A DNA stretch of 19,304 nucleotides from Piscirickettsiaceae bacterium (GCA_002401365.1 NVSW01000055.1:1-19304); one strand, 5' to 3'; shown: positions 6,228-14,126, counted from the stretch's first letter. Made by a program: numbers and translations. Notes: a model not told the origin generated them from the sequence alone.

Positions 6228-7550
6228 CTACAGAATGTAACGTGATAAATCTTCATTCGATGCTAATTCTGACAGATGCGCATCAACATACGCCGCATCA
6301 ACCACTTCATTTAGCTCTGAACCTGCGGGTGCTTTAAAAGAAATCTCATCCAACAAGCGCTCTAAAATGGTATGCAAACGACGCGCACCGATATTTTCAG
6401 TGCCTTCGTTTACTTGCCATGCCATGTCCGCAATACGCGAAATACCGTCTTCGGTAAACGTTAAATTAACGTCTTCAGTTTTTAATAACGCCGTGTATTG
6501 CTCAGTTAATGAGGCATCTGGCTCGGTTAAAATACGTACAAAGTCCGCCGCCACAAGCGCATCCAATTCCACACGAATTGGAAAACGGCCTTGAAGCTCT
6601 GGGATTAAGTCCGACGGTTTGGATACATGGAACGCACCCGACGCAATAAATAAAATATGGTCTGTTTTTACTGCACCGTATTTGGTCGTGACGGTTGTAC
6701 CTTCAACCAATGGCAATAAATCTCGTTGCACACCATCGCGTGACACGTCTGCGCCACCACTGTCACCGCGTTTACAGACCTTGTCTAACTCATCTAAAAA
6801 GACGATGCCCGTTTGTTCAAGGTTTGTTAATGCCTTGTGTTTAAGTTCTTCCTCGTTAACTAACTTACCAGCCTCTTCTTCAGTTAATGCAGCCAGTGCA
6901 TGCTTAATGGATAGTTTCCGCTTTTTCTTTTTATCACCCGACATATTTTGGAACATACCCTGCAACTGATTGGTCATTTCTTCCATACCTGGGGGTGCCA
7001 TAATTTCTACGCCTACAGTGGGCGCAGCCATTTCAATTTCAATCTCTTTGTCGCCCAAATCACCTTCGCGTAATTTTTTACGGAACTTCTGCCGCGTTGC
7101 GTCACCGGTCTTGTCGTCAGGATCGACGCCTTCTGCACGTGGTAACAAAATATCTAACACCCTATCTTCTGCCGCATCTTCTGCTCTACGATTAACTTTT
7201 GCCATTTCAACTTCGCGAGTCATTTTTACGGCAATGTCGGCAAGATCGCGAATAATGGAGTCAACATCGCGGCCAACATAGCCCACTTCGGTAAACTTAG
7301 TCGCTTCAATTTTAATGAACGGCGCTTTAGCCAAGGTGGCTAAACGACGTGCGATTTCTGTTTTACCTACGCCCGTTGGGCCAATCATCAAAATGTTTTT
7401 CGGCGTAATTTCACCTCGTAAACTGTCAGATACTTGCGAACGTCTCCAGCGATTTCTTAGAGCGATAGCCACCGCTCGTTTTGCAGCGTTTTGTCCAACA
7501 ATGTGTTTATCGAGCTCATGCACTATTTCTTTCGGGGTCATTTGACTCAT
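6228..7550 (-). CDS. hslU: HslU, ATPase subunit of the HslUV (ClpYQ) protease
   Basis: A 440-residue AAA+ unfoldase that feeds substrates to HslV. The N-terminus MTPKEIVHELDKHIVGQ is followed by Walker A GPTGVGKTE (about 57-65), a charged intermediate domain (about 115-230, including MSGDKKKKRKLSIKHALAAL), Walker B VFLDELDK, sensor LIPELQGRFPIRVEL and the C-terminal SRYIL that docks into HslV. The frame is open to 7571, but that would overlap hslV. The ATG at 7550 lies one base after the hslV stop, with AGAGGA in the hslV 3' end as ribosome binding site, and starts MSQMTPKEI as relatives do, so it is chosen. Coupled translation with hslV is likely. Confidence 0.98.
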   Translation of the reverse strand: MSQMTPKEIVHELDKHIVGQNAAKRAVAIALRNRWRRSQVSDSLRGEITPKNILMIGPTGVGKTEIARRLATLAKAPFIKIEATKFTEVGYVGRDVDSIIRDLADIAVKMTREVEMAKVNRRAEDAAEDRVLDILLPRAEGVDPDDKTGDATRQKFRKKLREGDLGDKEIEIEMAAPTVGVEIMAPPGMEEMTNQLQGMFQNMSGDKKKKRKLSIKHALAALTEEEAGKLVNEEELKHKALTNLEQTGIVFLDELDKVCKRGDSGGADVSRDGVQRDLLPLVEGTTVTTKYGAVKTDHILFIASGAFHVSKPSDLIPELQGRFPIRVELDALVAADFVRILTEPDASLTEQYTALLKTEDVNLTFTEDGISRIADMAWQVNEGTENIGARRLHTILERLLDEISFKAPAGSELNEVVDAAYVDAHLSELASNEDLSRYIL

Positions 7551-7551
7551 G

Positions 7552-8100
7552 CTACTTTTTTTCCTCTGCAACTAATTCTTCAATCGTATGGTTATGATTG
7601 GTGTAAATACAAATATCACCAGCGATACCCAGCGCTTTTTCGACAATAACACGCGCGGATAACTCGGTGTTCTCCAATAATGCACGAGCTGCCGATTGCG
7701 CAAATGGGCCGCCTGAACCAATCGCAATCAAATCCTGTTCCGGTTGTATCACGTCACCGTTGCCAGAAATGATTAATGAATCTTTGCTGTCGGCTATCGC
7801 TAACAATGCTTCCAGCTTGCGAAGCATACGGTCTGTGCGCCAATCTTTGGCCATTTCCACAGCAGCACGCGTTAGATTGCCATGGTGCTTTTCCAGCATG
7901 CCTTCAAATCGTTCAAACAAGGTAAATGCATCAGCCGTTGCACCGGCAAAACCAGCAATCACATCGCCACCGGCTAGACGGCGAACTTTTCTCGCGTTAC
8001 CTTTCATAATGGTGTTGCCGAGTGTTACTTGCCCATCGCCACCAATCACCACCCTGTTTCCACGTCGTACAGAAAGAATAGTTGTTCCTCTAAAATCCAC
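7552..8100 (-). CDS. hslV: HslV, proteolytic subunit of HslUV
   Basis: A 182-residue N-terminal-nucleophile threonine protease. After processing, the catalytic Thr is at position 6 of the reading frame (MDFRG then TTILSVRRGN), so a five-residue leader must be removed, compared with a single Met in E. coli. Family motifs follow: VIGGDGQVTLGNTIMKGNAR, KVRRL, AGFAGATADAFTLFERFE, and AIGSGGPFAQSAARALLENT. The start is GTG at 8100. An in-frame TGA four codons upstream excludes longer forms, and no ATG lies next to the Thr. The Shine-Dalgarno is weak. No convincing heat-shock sigma-32 promoter was recognised in the 132-bp upstream gap. Confidence 0.97.
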   Translation of the reverse strand: MDFRGTTILSVRRGNRVVIGGDGQVTLGNTIMKGNARKVRRLAGGDVIAGFAGATADAFTLFERFEGMLEKHHGNLTRAAVEMAKDWRTDRMLRKLEALLAIADSKDSLIISGNGDVIQPEQDLIAIGSGGPFAQSAARALLENTELSARVIVEKALGIAGDICIYTNHNHTIEELVAEEKK

Positions 8101-8232
8101 TGTTGTTTCTCACTTTTACTGTTGACCTTACATTTTACACAATATTGCGGCTATCGCGTGGCAACAAACACGGTTTAATTGCCATTCATACTAGTGTGGT
8201 ACTGTTAGCACACGTTAGAGAAAAGTTAATGT

Positions 8233-8910
8233 ATGGATGAGTTAAACAACATTTCGCAAACACTTGCATTAAGCATGGGTGCCGCATGGGGTAGTGGTAT
8301 AAACCTTTATGCGACGGTGTTAATGCTCGGCTACTTAGCTAGTACTGGGGCCATCGACTTGCCGCCTGATTTAATGATCGTCGCTAACCGGCTGGTTATG
8401 GGCGCAGCCGGCCTGATGTATGCGGTTGAGTTTTTCGCAGACAAAATACCCGGCGTGGATACTGCTTGGGATACATTACACACCTTTATACGCATTCCTG
8501 CTGGCGCACTACTGGCAGCTGGGGCGATTGGTGACATTGGTCCTGCCGCTGAAATTGCAGCCGCTCTGATCGGCGGCAGCCTAGCCGCCGCTACCCATGC
8601 CACTAAAGCAGGCAGCCGAGTGATGATAAACACATCGCCCGAACCTTTTAGTAACTGGACAGCATCAATCGCTGAGGATATTGCAGTTTTTGCAGGCATA
8701 TGGGCTGCGATTCAGCACCCCACACTATTTGTTTTTCTACTGATCGTTTTTATTTTAATTATGATTTGGGCGCTACCAAAACTGTGGCGCGGTATTAAAC
8801 GGGTGTTTAAATTTCTTGGGCGCGTGTTTGGCTGGTCGGTTGATGCTGGCATCACTTTAACGGATATGGCGCGTTCTGAAAATAAAGCGGCGGCTAAAAA
8901 AACCGACTAA
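8233..8910 (+). CDS. DUF4126 multi-pass membrane protein
   Basis: A 225-residue integral membrane protein of unknown function. It opens with LALSMGAAWGSGINLYATVL, a hallmark of DUF4126, followed by LVMGAAGLMYAVEFFADKIP, WDTLHTFIRIPAGALLAAGA, a small-residue-rich helix pair (EIAAALIGGSLAAATHATKA), NTSPEPFSN and a strongly hydrophobic helix (about 158-180), then a basic cytoplasmic tail. The glycine and alanine content of the helices suggests tight packing, but no transported substrate is known. It is alone on the plus strand, divergent from hslV; its TAA overlaps the xerC TAG in the opposite strand (8907-8910). The ribosome binding site is weak (AGAGAA). Confidence 0.88.
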   Translation: MDELNNISQTLALSMGAAWGSGINLYATVLMLGYLASTGAIDLPPDLMIVANRLVMGAAGLMYAVEFFADKIPGVDTAWDTLHTFIRIPAGALLAAGAIGDIGPAAEIAAALIGGSLAAATHATKAGSRVMINTSPEPFSNWTASIAEDIAVFAGIWAAIQHPTLFVFLLIVFILIMIWALPKLWRGIKRVFKFLGRVFGWSVDAGITLTDMARSENKAAAKKTD

Positions 8911-9821
8911 GATCTACGTTTCTTTTGTTTCGCTCTAGGGTGCGCTTGGTCATAAACAGCAGCTAAATGCTGGAAATCTAAATGCGTGTACACTTGCGTG
9001 GTACTGATATTAGCGTGCCCCAATAACTCTTGCACAGCACGTAAATCTTGGCTTGATTCTAGCATGTGGCTGGCAAAAGAATGTCGCAGCATATGCGGCG
9101 TCAGTCGCCCCTGAATACCTATCTTTTTACGCCAGCGCTCCAACCGTAATTGAACATTTCTTGTGCTTAAGCGCCGACCGGTTTTACCAACGAAAAGAGC
9201 ATTCTCACCTTCTTTTAGCAACTGCCCACGCACAGTAAGCCAACGCTGTATCGCCGCAATTGCTTTTTTGCCTAGTGGTAACAATCTGGATTTATTGCCT
9301 TTACCGCTTACCACCAAGATCGAATGGGCGGCGAGGTCAATATCGAACAAGTTTAAACCGGTAATTTCACTGACTCGAAGACCCGATGAATACATAATTT
9401 CCCACATTGCCACGTCTCGAACATCGAGGTTATCTTTGGGCGCTGCGTCCAACAAAGCGGCCATTTGGTCAACATCTAATATATGAGGCAGTGCTTTGGC
9501 TGCTTTTGGCGCGCGAATACCCAGCGCTGGGTTATAGGGCAACCCGTCATTTTTAATAAGAAAGTCAAAAAATGTTCTACACGCCGATAACTCTCGTTGC
9601 AAACTACGTGCGCCTAACCCTTTTCGATGCCTCTCAGACATAAAGCGGCGCACATCGTGCACCTTTAATGCTTGCCACTGGGTAATATTTTGTGCATCAC
9701 AAAACATGCCGAGTTGAACAAGGTCACGCGCATATGCTTTTAAGGTATTAGCGGAAAGCCGGCGCTCATTACGTAACGTACTTATAAACTGAAGAATAGA
9801 GTCGGCAGCCGACTGCTCCAT
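8907..9821 (-). CDS. xerC: XerC, tyrosine site-specific recombinase
   Basis: A 304-residue tyrosine recombinase that, with XerD, resolves chromosome dimers at dif. The catalytic residues are all present: R149 (SSGLRVSE), K174 (VSGKGNKSR), H243 and R246 (TPHMLRHSFASHML), H269 (LLGHANIST) and Y278 (TQVYTHLD). These lie within one to three residues of the E. coli XerC positions I recall. The N-terminal core-binding SAM-like domain spans about 5-90. The DUF484 stop lies one base before its ATG, so translation is coupled. XerC rather than XerD is inferred from the dapF-DUF484-xerC neighbourhood, which is conserved in gammaproteobacteria. There is no sign of a phage or mobile element around it. Confidence 0.97.
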   Translation of the reverse strand: MEQSAADSILQFISTLRNERRLSANTLKAYARDLVQLGMFCDAQNITQWQALKVHDVRRFMSERHRKGLGARSLQRELSACRTFFDFLIKNDGLPYNPALGIRAPKAAKALPHILDVDQMAALLDAAPKDNLDVRDVAMWEIMYSSGLRVSEITGLNLFDIDLAAHSILVVSGKGNKSRLLPLGKKAIAAIQRWLTVRGQLLKEGENALFVGKTGRRLSTRNVQLRLERWRKKIGIQGRLTPHMLRHSFASHMLESSQDLRAVQELLGHANISTTQVYTHLDFQHLAAVYDQAHPRAKQKKRRS

Positions 9822-9822
9822 C

Positions 9823-10530
9823 TTACTTGGCGTTCAGGCCACTAAGTGATGCTAAGCGTTTGGCCACCAGTTGACCTAAGTGGGCTAAAAACAAATTTCC
9901 CATCGACGGATGAAACCGCTCTGCGTCTCTGCTACCTATTACTAACAAGCCGTCTTGTTCGGCCATTTTAAAGGGAATAAATGCGGCAGATTGAACCTCG
10001 TTGGCTTTGTCTTTAAACAGCGCCTCCGCCTGAGCATGAGTTGGGTGGCCGCATTTTATATTTTCGGATTCAATTAGGCGTTTAAAATGCTCATATTCAG
10101 GCGACTCTTTTTGCCACATAACCTCGCTGATAGGAAAATCTGTTTCGCCATCAGAAATAATTCTAATAGCAAAAAAATCTGCTTTAAAAGACGCTTGCAA
10201 AGAATCGTCTAAGGTTGCGAACACATCTGCTTCACATCGCGCGTCGATCAAATCTGTTGTTAAATGCTGCATATGGCCAAACAACGCATCATTCTCGCGC
10301 GCTATCTCTAACAACCCATCAAGCTGCTGTTGCAACCTAGCATTTTTATCCCGTAATACTGCAAGCTGGCGCATGGTAAGCGACACAATCCCACCACTTG
10401 GATTTTTAACGTCAACACTTTCCAATAAATGCGGATGTTGATTATAAAAATCAGGGTGCGTTTGCAGGTACTCGACAACCTGTCCGGCTGTTAATTCGTC
10501 GTTACTTACTTCGTCTAATTGTTGCGTCAT
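9823..10530 (-). CDS. DUF484 family GAF-like protein
   Basis: A 235-residue DUF484 protein (YigA type). The N-terminal segment LTAGQVVEYLQTHPDFYNQH with PHLLESV is the family signature, followed by a helical coiled-coil-like stretch (LTMRQLAVLRDKNARLQQQL) and a GAF-like C-terminal domain (about 95-225, ending FLAHLGQLVAKRLASL). No ligand residues can be assigned and its function is unknown. It overlaps dapF by 4 bp and ends one base before xerC, so it is expressed as part of the lysA-dapF-xerC string, a long-conserved linkage that hints at a role near cell-wall precursor supply or chromosome segregation. That last point is inference. Confidence 0.93.
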   Translation of the reverse strand: MTQQLDEVSNDELTAGQVVEYLQTHPDFYNQHPHLLESVDVKNPSGGIVSLTMRQLAVLRDKNARLQQQLDGLLEIARENDALFGHMQHLTTDLIDARCEADVFATLDDSLQASFKADFFAIRIISDGETDFPISEVMWQKESPEYEHFKRLIESENIKCGHPTHAQAEALFKDKANEVQSAAFIPFKMAEQDGLLVIGSRDAERFHPSMGNLFLAHLGQLVAKRLASLSGLNAK

Positions 10531-11354
10531 AATTGCATAGTTCCGTCAAAAACAAATGTTGCAGGCCCCGTCATCATCACCGGGTTGCCACGCCCTCTCC
10601 AAGTGACATTTAAATCACCACCCGGCAAGGTTACCTTAACTGGCGATTTAACCAAACCTAATTCTATGGCTGAAATTGCGGCCGCACAAGCACCGCTACC
10701 ACAAGCTAGTGTTTCACCCGCCCCACGCTCATACACCCGCAATGCTATTTCGGACTCACTTATTATTTGCGAAAACCCTATATTTGCACGTTGCGGAAAA
10801 ACCGCGTGACTTTCCAGTATTTTACCCACTGTTTCAAGTGGTGCTGCAGCAATATCAGCCACTTGAACAACCGCGTGTGGGTTACCTATTGTTAATGCAG
10901 AAAATGTTACCCGCTGCTGCTCAATTTCTACCTCGTATGTGCCATTTTCTTCTGCCATAGCTAACGGAATATTGGCCGGTTGAAAGTTTGGTACACCCAT
11001 ATTAACTTGCACCATGTTATCAGCACTAATACTTAATATAATTTCGCCCGCATTCGTTTCAACGCGAATAGATGACTTGTCAGTTAACCCTTTTTGTGTA
11101 ACAAACAAGGCAAAACAACGTGCCCCGTTGCCACACTGCGACACTTCGCTGCCATCTGCGTTATAAATGGCATACCGAAAACCCGCATCGCCTTGCGCTT
11201 CCTTAACCATCAACAGTTGATCAAAACCGACGCCATGGCGCCTGTCTGCCATGTTTCTTATTTGCTCTGACGACAAGCGCACCGTCTGATTGATGGCATC
11301 AATCACCACAAAGTCGTTACCTAAGCCGTGCATTTTACTGAAGTTAATTAACAA
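10527..11354 (-). CDS. dapF: DapF, diaminopimelate epimerase
   Basis: A 275-residue PLP-independent racemase that converts LL-diaminopimelate to the meso form used in peptidoglycan and lysine synthesis. Both catalytic cysteines are visible: C74 in NADGSEVSQCGNGARC and C218 in GAGETLACGSGACAA. Other family motifs are FSKMHGLGNDFVVIDA and GNPHAVV. Length is normal. The start overlaps the lysA 3' end by 7 bp and the end overlaps the DUF484 gene by 4 bp, so translation is probably coupled through the string. Confidence 0.98.
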   Translation of the reverse strand: MLINFSKMHGLGNDFVVIDAINQTVRLSSEQIRNMADRRHGVGFDQLLMVKEAQGDAGFRYAIYNADGSEVSQCGNGARCFALFVTQKGLTDKSSIRVETNAGEIILSISADNMVQVNMGVPNFQPANIPLAMAEENGTYEVEIEQQRVTFSALTIGNPHAVVQVADIAAAPLETVGKILESHAVFPQRANIGFSQIISESEIALRVYERGAGETLACGSGACAAAISAIELGLVKSPVKVTLPGGDLNVTWRGRGNPVMMTGPATFVFDGTMQL

Positions 11355-12619
11355 CCCACTTCCTCAAATTCATTCGGCAACAAGGCTTCATTTTGCCATA
11401 AGCTTTCAATACTTTGGCGTGCGCCAACTAGGTGTACTTGGTCACCATCCACCATCACTTCTGCAACACTGGGGCGCGAATTGTAATTTGAACTCATCGT
11501 AAAGCCATACGCACCCGCCGAGCGGATAGCCAATAAATCACCTTCCTCAATGGCAAGCTCTCTATCTTTGCCAAGAAAATCACCTGTTTCGCACACGGGG
11601 CCGACAATATCATACGTATTTTTCGTAGTTGAAGAGACCAAATTCAGCGGAATAATATCCTGCCACGCTTGATACAACGCTGGGCGCATTAAATCGTTCA
11701 TCGCCGCATCAACAATCGCAAACTGTTTGTCTTCGGTGGATTTAATGTATTCAACTTTGGTGACTAGAATACCTGCATTGCCTGCAATGGCTCTACCCGG
11801 CTCCAATAAAATTTCATAAGGCAAGTCACCTAATTTTTCATACAAGGCTTTCACGTAATCGGCGGGTAACGGCGGCGTTTCATCTTTATAGCAAATACCC
11901 AACCCACCGCCTAAATCAAGATGATGAATATCAACACCCACATTCTTTAATCGCTCTACCAAGCTTAACACCCGATCTAGCGCGTCAACAAACGGGGTTA
12001 TTTCTGTTAATTGAGAACCAATATGGCAATCTAAACCCACCACATTTAAATGGGGTAATTTAGCCGCCCGTTGATACTCTGAAAACGCCGTTTCAATATC
12101 TAAACCAAACTTATTTTCTTTTAAACCTGTTGCAATATAAGGGTGTGTTTGCGCGTCCACATCAGGGTTCACGCGAATAGAAATATTGGCAACAACACCC
12201 AGCTCGCCTGCTATATCGTTAATTCGATCTAGTTCAGTTGCCACCTCAACATTAAAACAGCGTATGCCAATATCCAGCGCTCGACGTATTTCATCATGGC
12301 GTTTACCGACGCCTGAAAAAACAATTTTTTCCGGCTGTCCACCCGCTTTTAACACACGCTCCAGCTCACCTACAGAAACAATATCAAAACCCGAACCCAA
12401 TCGCGCGAGCACATTTAAAACAGCGATATTAGAATTTGCTTTTACCGCATAGCAAATTAAATGCGGACGATCACCAAATGCTTTATCGAACGCATTCCAA
12501 TGACGTTCCAATGTGGCACGCGAGTATATGTAAACTGGCGTCGAAAACTGTTTAACAATTGATGAAACAGCAACTTTTTCAGCACATAGCTGGTTATGTT
12601 GGTATTGAAAATAATCCAT
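11348..12619 (-). CDS. lysA: LysA, diaminopimelate decarboxylase
   Basis: A 423-residue fold-type III PLP enzyme that makes lysine from meso-diaminopimelate. The PLP-binding lysine is K60 in YAVKANSN. Also visible are VGLDCHIGSQLTEITPF, HHLDLGGGLGICY (phosphate-binding glycine loop), LLEPGRAIAGNAGILV, and GPVCETGDFLGKDREL with the active-site Cys contributed across the dimer. The ATG lies directly after the lptM stop with no gap. It is followed by dapF with a short overlap, so the last two steps of the lysine branch are made together. Confidence 0.98.
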   Translation of the reverse strand: MDYFQYQHNQLCAEKVAVSSIVKQFSTPVYIYSRATLERHWNAFDKAFGDRPHLICYAVKANSNIAVLNVLARLGSGFDIVSVGELERVLKAGGQPEKIVFSGVGKRHDEIRRALDIGIRCFNVEVATELDRINDIAGELGVVANISIRVNPDVDAQTHPYIATGLKENKFGLDIETAFSEYQRAAKLPHLNVVGLDCHIGSQLTEITPFVDALDRVLSLVERLKNVGVDIHHLDLGGGLGICYKDETPPLPADYVKALYEKLGDLPYEILLEPGRAIAGNAGILVTKVEYIKSTEDKQFAIVDAAMNDLMRPALYQAWQDIIPLNLVSSTTKNTYDIVGPVCETGDFLGKDRELAIEEGDLLAIRSAGAYGFTMSSNYNSRPSVAEVMVDGDQVHLVGARQSIESLWQNEALLPNEFEEVGC

Positions 12620-12739
12620 TTATAGGCCCACGTATTGTGCCACTTGCTCAGTAGGTAAATACAAATCACCTTTTTGCCCACAACCCGCTAGCACCGCTAT
12701 AAAACTTAACAATAGAATCATGTTGAATAAACCCTTCAT
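12620..12739 (-). CDS. lptM: LptM (YifL-like) short lipoprotein
   Basis: A 39-residue lipoprotein. A hydrophobic signal (about 5-17) leads to the lipobox LAGC with acylated Cys at position 20, directly followed by GQKGDLYLP, the diagnostic LptM/YifL motif. LptM is an outer-membrane lipoprotein that in E. coli helps mature the LptDE lipopolysaccharide translocon by promoting correct LptD disulphides. The ATG at 12739 has AAAGG as ribosome binding site at about 8 nt. It sits directly in front of lysA with zero gap, the same arrangement as in many gammaproteobacteria. Its small size makes it easy to miss in automated annotation. Confidence 0.92.
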   Translation of the reverse strand: MKGLFNMILLLSFIAVLAGCGQKGDLYLPTEQVAQYVGL

Positions 12740-12769
12740 CTATAAACCTTTTATTAATTAATTATTCGC

Positions 12770-12775
12770 AGTATA
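12770..12775 (-). promoter_or_regulatory. Possible -10 element for the lptM-lysA-dapF string
   Basis: TATACT on the minus strand lies 30 bp upstream of the lptM ATG, in the 94-bp gap to the divergent carboxylesterase gene. No good -35 is placed 16-18 bp further upstream, so the call rests on the -10 and position only. Confidence 0.3.
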
Positions 12776-12833
12776 AACGTTTGACGTTTTTTGGCATACT
12801 CTATTCCTTCGAAGCTAGAACTTAAACTATCGC

Positions 12834-13508
12834 ATGCAAACCCCACGACTACCCTCTATTATTTCAAACCCCAATACACCCGTTCGTTGTTCAGTCATTT
12901 GGCTGCACGGCCTTGGCGCCAGCAATAACGATTTTGCACCCCTTGTCCCCGAACTGGGCATTCAAGATGAACTAGGTATTCGTTTTATCTTTCCACAAGC
13001 ACCCAATATGCCCGTTACGATTAATGGTGGCGCAGTGATGCCTGCTTGGTACGATATTACAGAAATGGATTTAATGAAACGTGCCGATAATTCAGGCATT
13101 GTCGCATCCAGCAAAACAATTACCGATATGATTAACGATGAAATCGCTACCGGTATAGATCCTTCAAAAATCGTTATTGCTGGTTTCTCACAAGGCGGCG
13201 TTATTGCGATTGACGCAGGCATTCGTTTCCCAAAAACGCTGGCAGGCATTATGGCACTTTCAACCTATATCCCAATGCGTGACACCCTGCCAAACGCTGA
13301 ACAAAGCGGCAATGGCTCTATTCCTATTTTTTACGGACACGGTGATTTCGATCCCGTTATTCCTATTGAACAAGCGGAATCATCCAGACGTTTTCTTGAG
13401 GAAAGTGGTTATTCCGTAGAGTGGCGTTGCTACCCAATGGAGCACTCTGTTTGTCCAAAAGAAATTCAGGATATTAAAAATTGGCTAACAGCGATTTTAT
13501 CTGAATAA
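12834..13508 (+). CDS. Carboxylesterase / phospholipase (alpha/beta hydrolase, EstB type)
   Basis: A 224-residue cytoplasmic alpha/beta hydrolase of the carboxylesterase/acyl-protein-thioesterase family. Motifs in order are VIWLHGLGASNNDF (oxyanion loop), RFIFPQAPNMPVTINGG, PAWYDI, the nucleophile elbow GFSQGG with S119, the acid D173 in GHGDFDPVIP, and H204 in YPMEHSV. It hydrolyses short-chain esters or lysophospholipids in characterised relatives; the natural substrate here is unknown. The ATG at 12834 has no strong ribosome binding site. TTGACG at 12781 with a poor -10 (TATTCC, 12803) could be its promoter. It is monocistronic and converges with the secreted-protein gene across 20 bp. Confidence 0.93.
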   Translation: MQTPRLPSIISNPNTPVRCSVIWLHGLGASNNDFAPLVPELGIQDELGIRFIFPQAPNMPVTINGGAVMPAWYDITEMDLMKRADNSGIVASSKTITDMINDEIATGIDPSKIVIAGFSQGGVIAIDAGIRFPKTLAGIMALSTYIPMRDTLPNAEQSGNGSIPIFYGHGDFDPVIPIEQAESSRRFLEESGYSVEWRCYPMEHSVCPKEIQDIKNWLTAILSE

Positions 13509-13528
13509 AAACCCGTCGTGACTCACTG

Positions 13529-13942
13529 CTAGTTGGCATTAACTCGCACATAACCCTTAATGGCTCGAGTCATATCAATTTTTAAGCGATTTGGCGACCA
13601 GCCATGAACTGTGTCGTGTGCTTCTATATAAACCACAACGGTGCCTTTTGGTATCTTCACATCCGCTGTGCCTCGCGTAAACGGCTGCTCACCTACATGT
13701 GGATGATGCAACACTCTATTTCCCAGCAGATTTCCAGTTTTATCAACCACTCGCCAACTGTCCGCATAATGCTCCCAGCCCGTATCTTTGTGCTGAATAG
13801 TGACATTTGTCGTCCACCAATCGCCTGAGCTATTGCGCAAATCGGCGGCAAGAATCTCTACTTCATTTGCATAGACACTGTTCGCTACTAACAATGAAGC
13901 AGTAAACGCCGCAAGTACGTATTGTTTAACTATCTTTTTCAT
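13529..13942 (-). CDS. Small secreted protein of unknown function
   Basis: A 137-residue protein with a classical Sec signal peptide: MKKIVKQ, a hydrophobic core, and cleavage predicted after VYA (about residue 25). The mature domain (about 112 residues) looks all-beta, with alternating hydrophobic strands (VEILAADLRN, WWTTNVTIQHKDTGWEHYA, ADVKIPKGTVVVYIEAHDTV). It has seven His (51, 58, 79, 80, 82, 109, 113) and many Trp, and blocks such as HKDTGWEHYADSWRVVD, LHHPHVGEQPFTR and EAHDTVHGWSP that look strongly constrained. I recall similar unnamed periplasmic proteins in other proteobacteria but no function. Metal binding through the His pairs is a guess. It has no Cys. A CTTAA-type box like that before the phosphotransferase gene lies upstream. 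Confidence 0.85.
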   Translation of the reverse strand: MKKIVKQYVLAAFTASLLVANSVYANEVEILAADLRNSSGDWWTTNVTIQHKDTGWEHYADSWRVVDKTGNLLGNRVLHHPHVGEQPFTRGTADVKIPKGTVVVYIEAHDTVHGWSPNRLKIDMTRAIKGYVRVNAN

Positions 13943-13994
13943 CCTGAGAAAATAAAAACTACTAGGCGGGTATTATCGCTTGAATCCATATTAA

Positions 13995-14000
13995 ATTATA
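13995..14000 (-). promoter_or_regulatory. Candidate -10 (TATAAT) of the secreted-protein gene
   Basis: A perfect TATAAT on the minus strand lies 52 bp upstream of the ATG, with no recognisable -35; the space where one would be is taken by the CTTAAG-N5-CTTAAC box at 14004-14020. An alternative -10, TAATAT (13988-13993), would put the box 10 bp upstream, the same geometry as at 16368-16400. The rest of the 184-bp gap to the kinase gene shows no other gene. Confidence 0.4.
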
Positions 14001-14003
14001 ATG

Positions 14004-14020
14004 CTTAAGAACTCCTTAAC
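14004..14020. promoter_or_regulatory. CTTAAG-N5-CTTAAC direct-repeat box (OmpR-family regulator site?)
   Basis: CTTAAG (14004-14009) and CTTAAC (14015-14020) form a direct repeat with an 11-bp period, matching CTTAA-N6-CTTAA. This resembles the half-site pattern described for PmrA/QseB-type regulators. It lies just upstream of the secreted-protein promoter region and resembles the box before the phosphotransferase gene. The first half site is self-complementary, so orientation is ambiguous. Confidence 0.45.
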
Positions 14021-14126
14021 TTTTAGTACTAATCATTCAGCGAAGCAAAAATAGGGATTATCAACTATATAATCGGGCATTACAGTCGAGTATTTTAAAA
14101 TAGCGCGAACACAAAGTAAGTCCTCA

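Noticed and set aside
6619..7281. Two plus-strand open frames of 103-116 codons
   Set aside because: Both are antisense to hslU with no recognisable motif or ribosome binding site.
7667..8125. 152-codon open frame on the plus strand
   Set aside because: Lies entirely antisense to hslV, whose catalytic and family motifs are intact; composition is that of a codon shadow.
8101..8232. Heat-shock (sigma-32) promoter for hslVU
   Set aside because: No CTTGAA-type -35 paired with a CCCCAT-type -10 was found on the minus strand of this gap.
12457..12681. Minus-strand open frame of 74 codons spanning the lysA start
   Set aside because: It is out of frame with both lptM and lysA; the lipobox-containing lptM frame and the PLP-enzyme frame explain the region.
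12740..12833. Lysine riboswitch upstream of the lysA string
   Set aside because: The leader before lptM is under 60 bases and shows no room for the multi-helix lysine aptamer.
13509..13528. Bidirectional terminator between the carboxylesterase and the secreted-protein genes
   Set aside because: Only 20 bp separate the stops and no hairpin with a T-run is visible.
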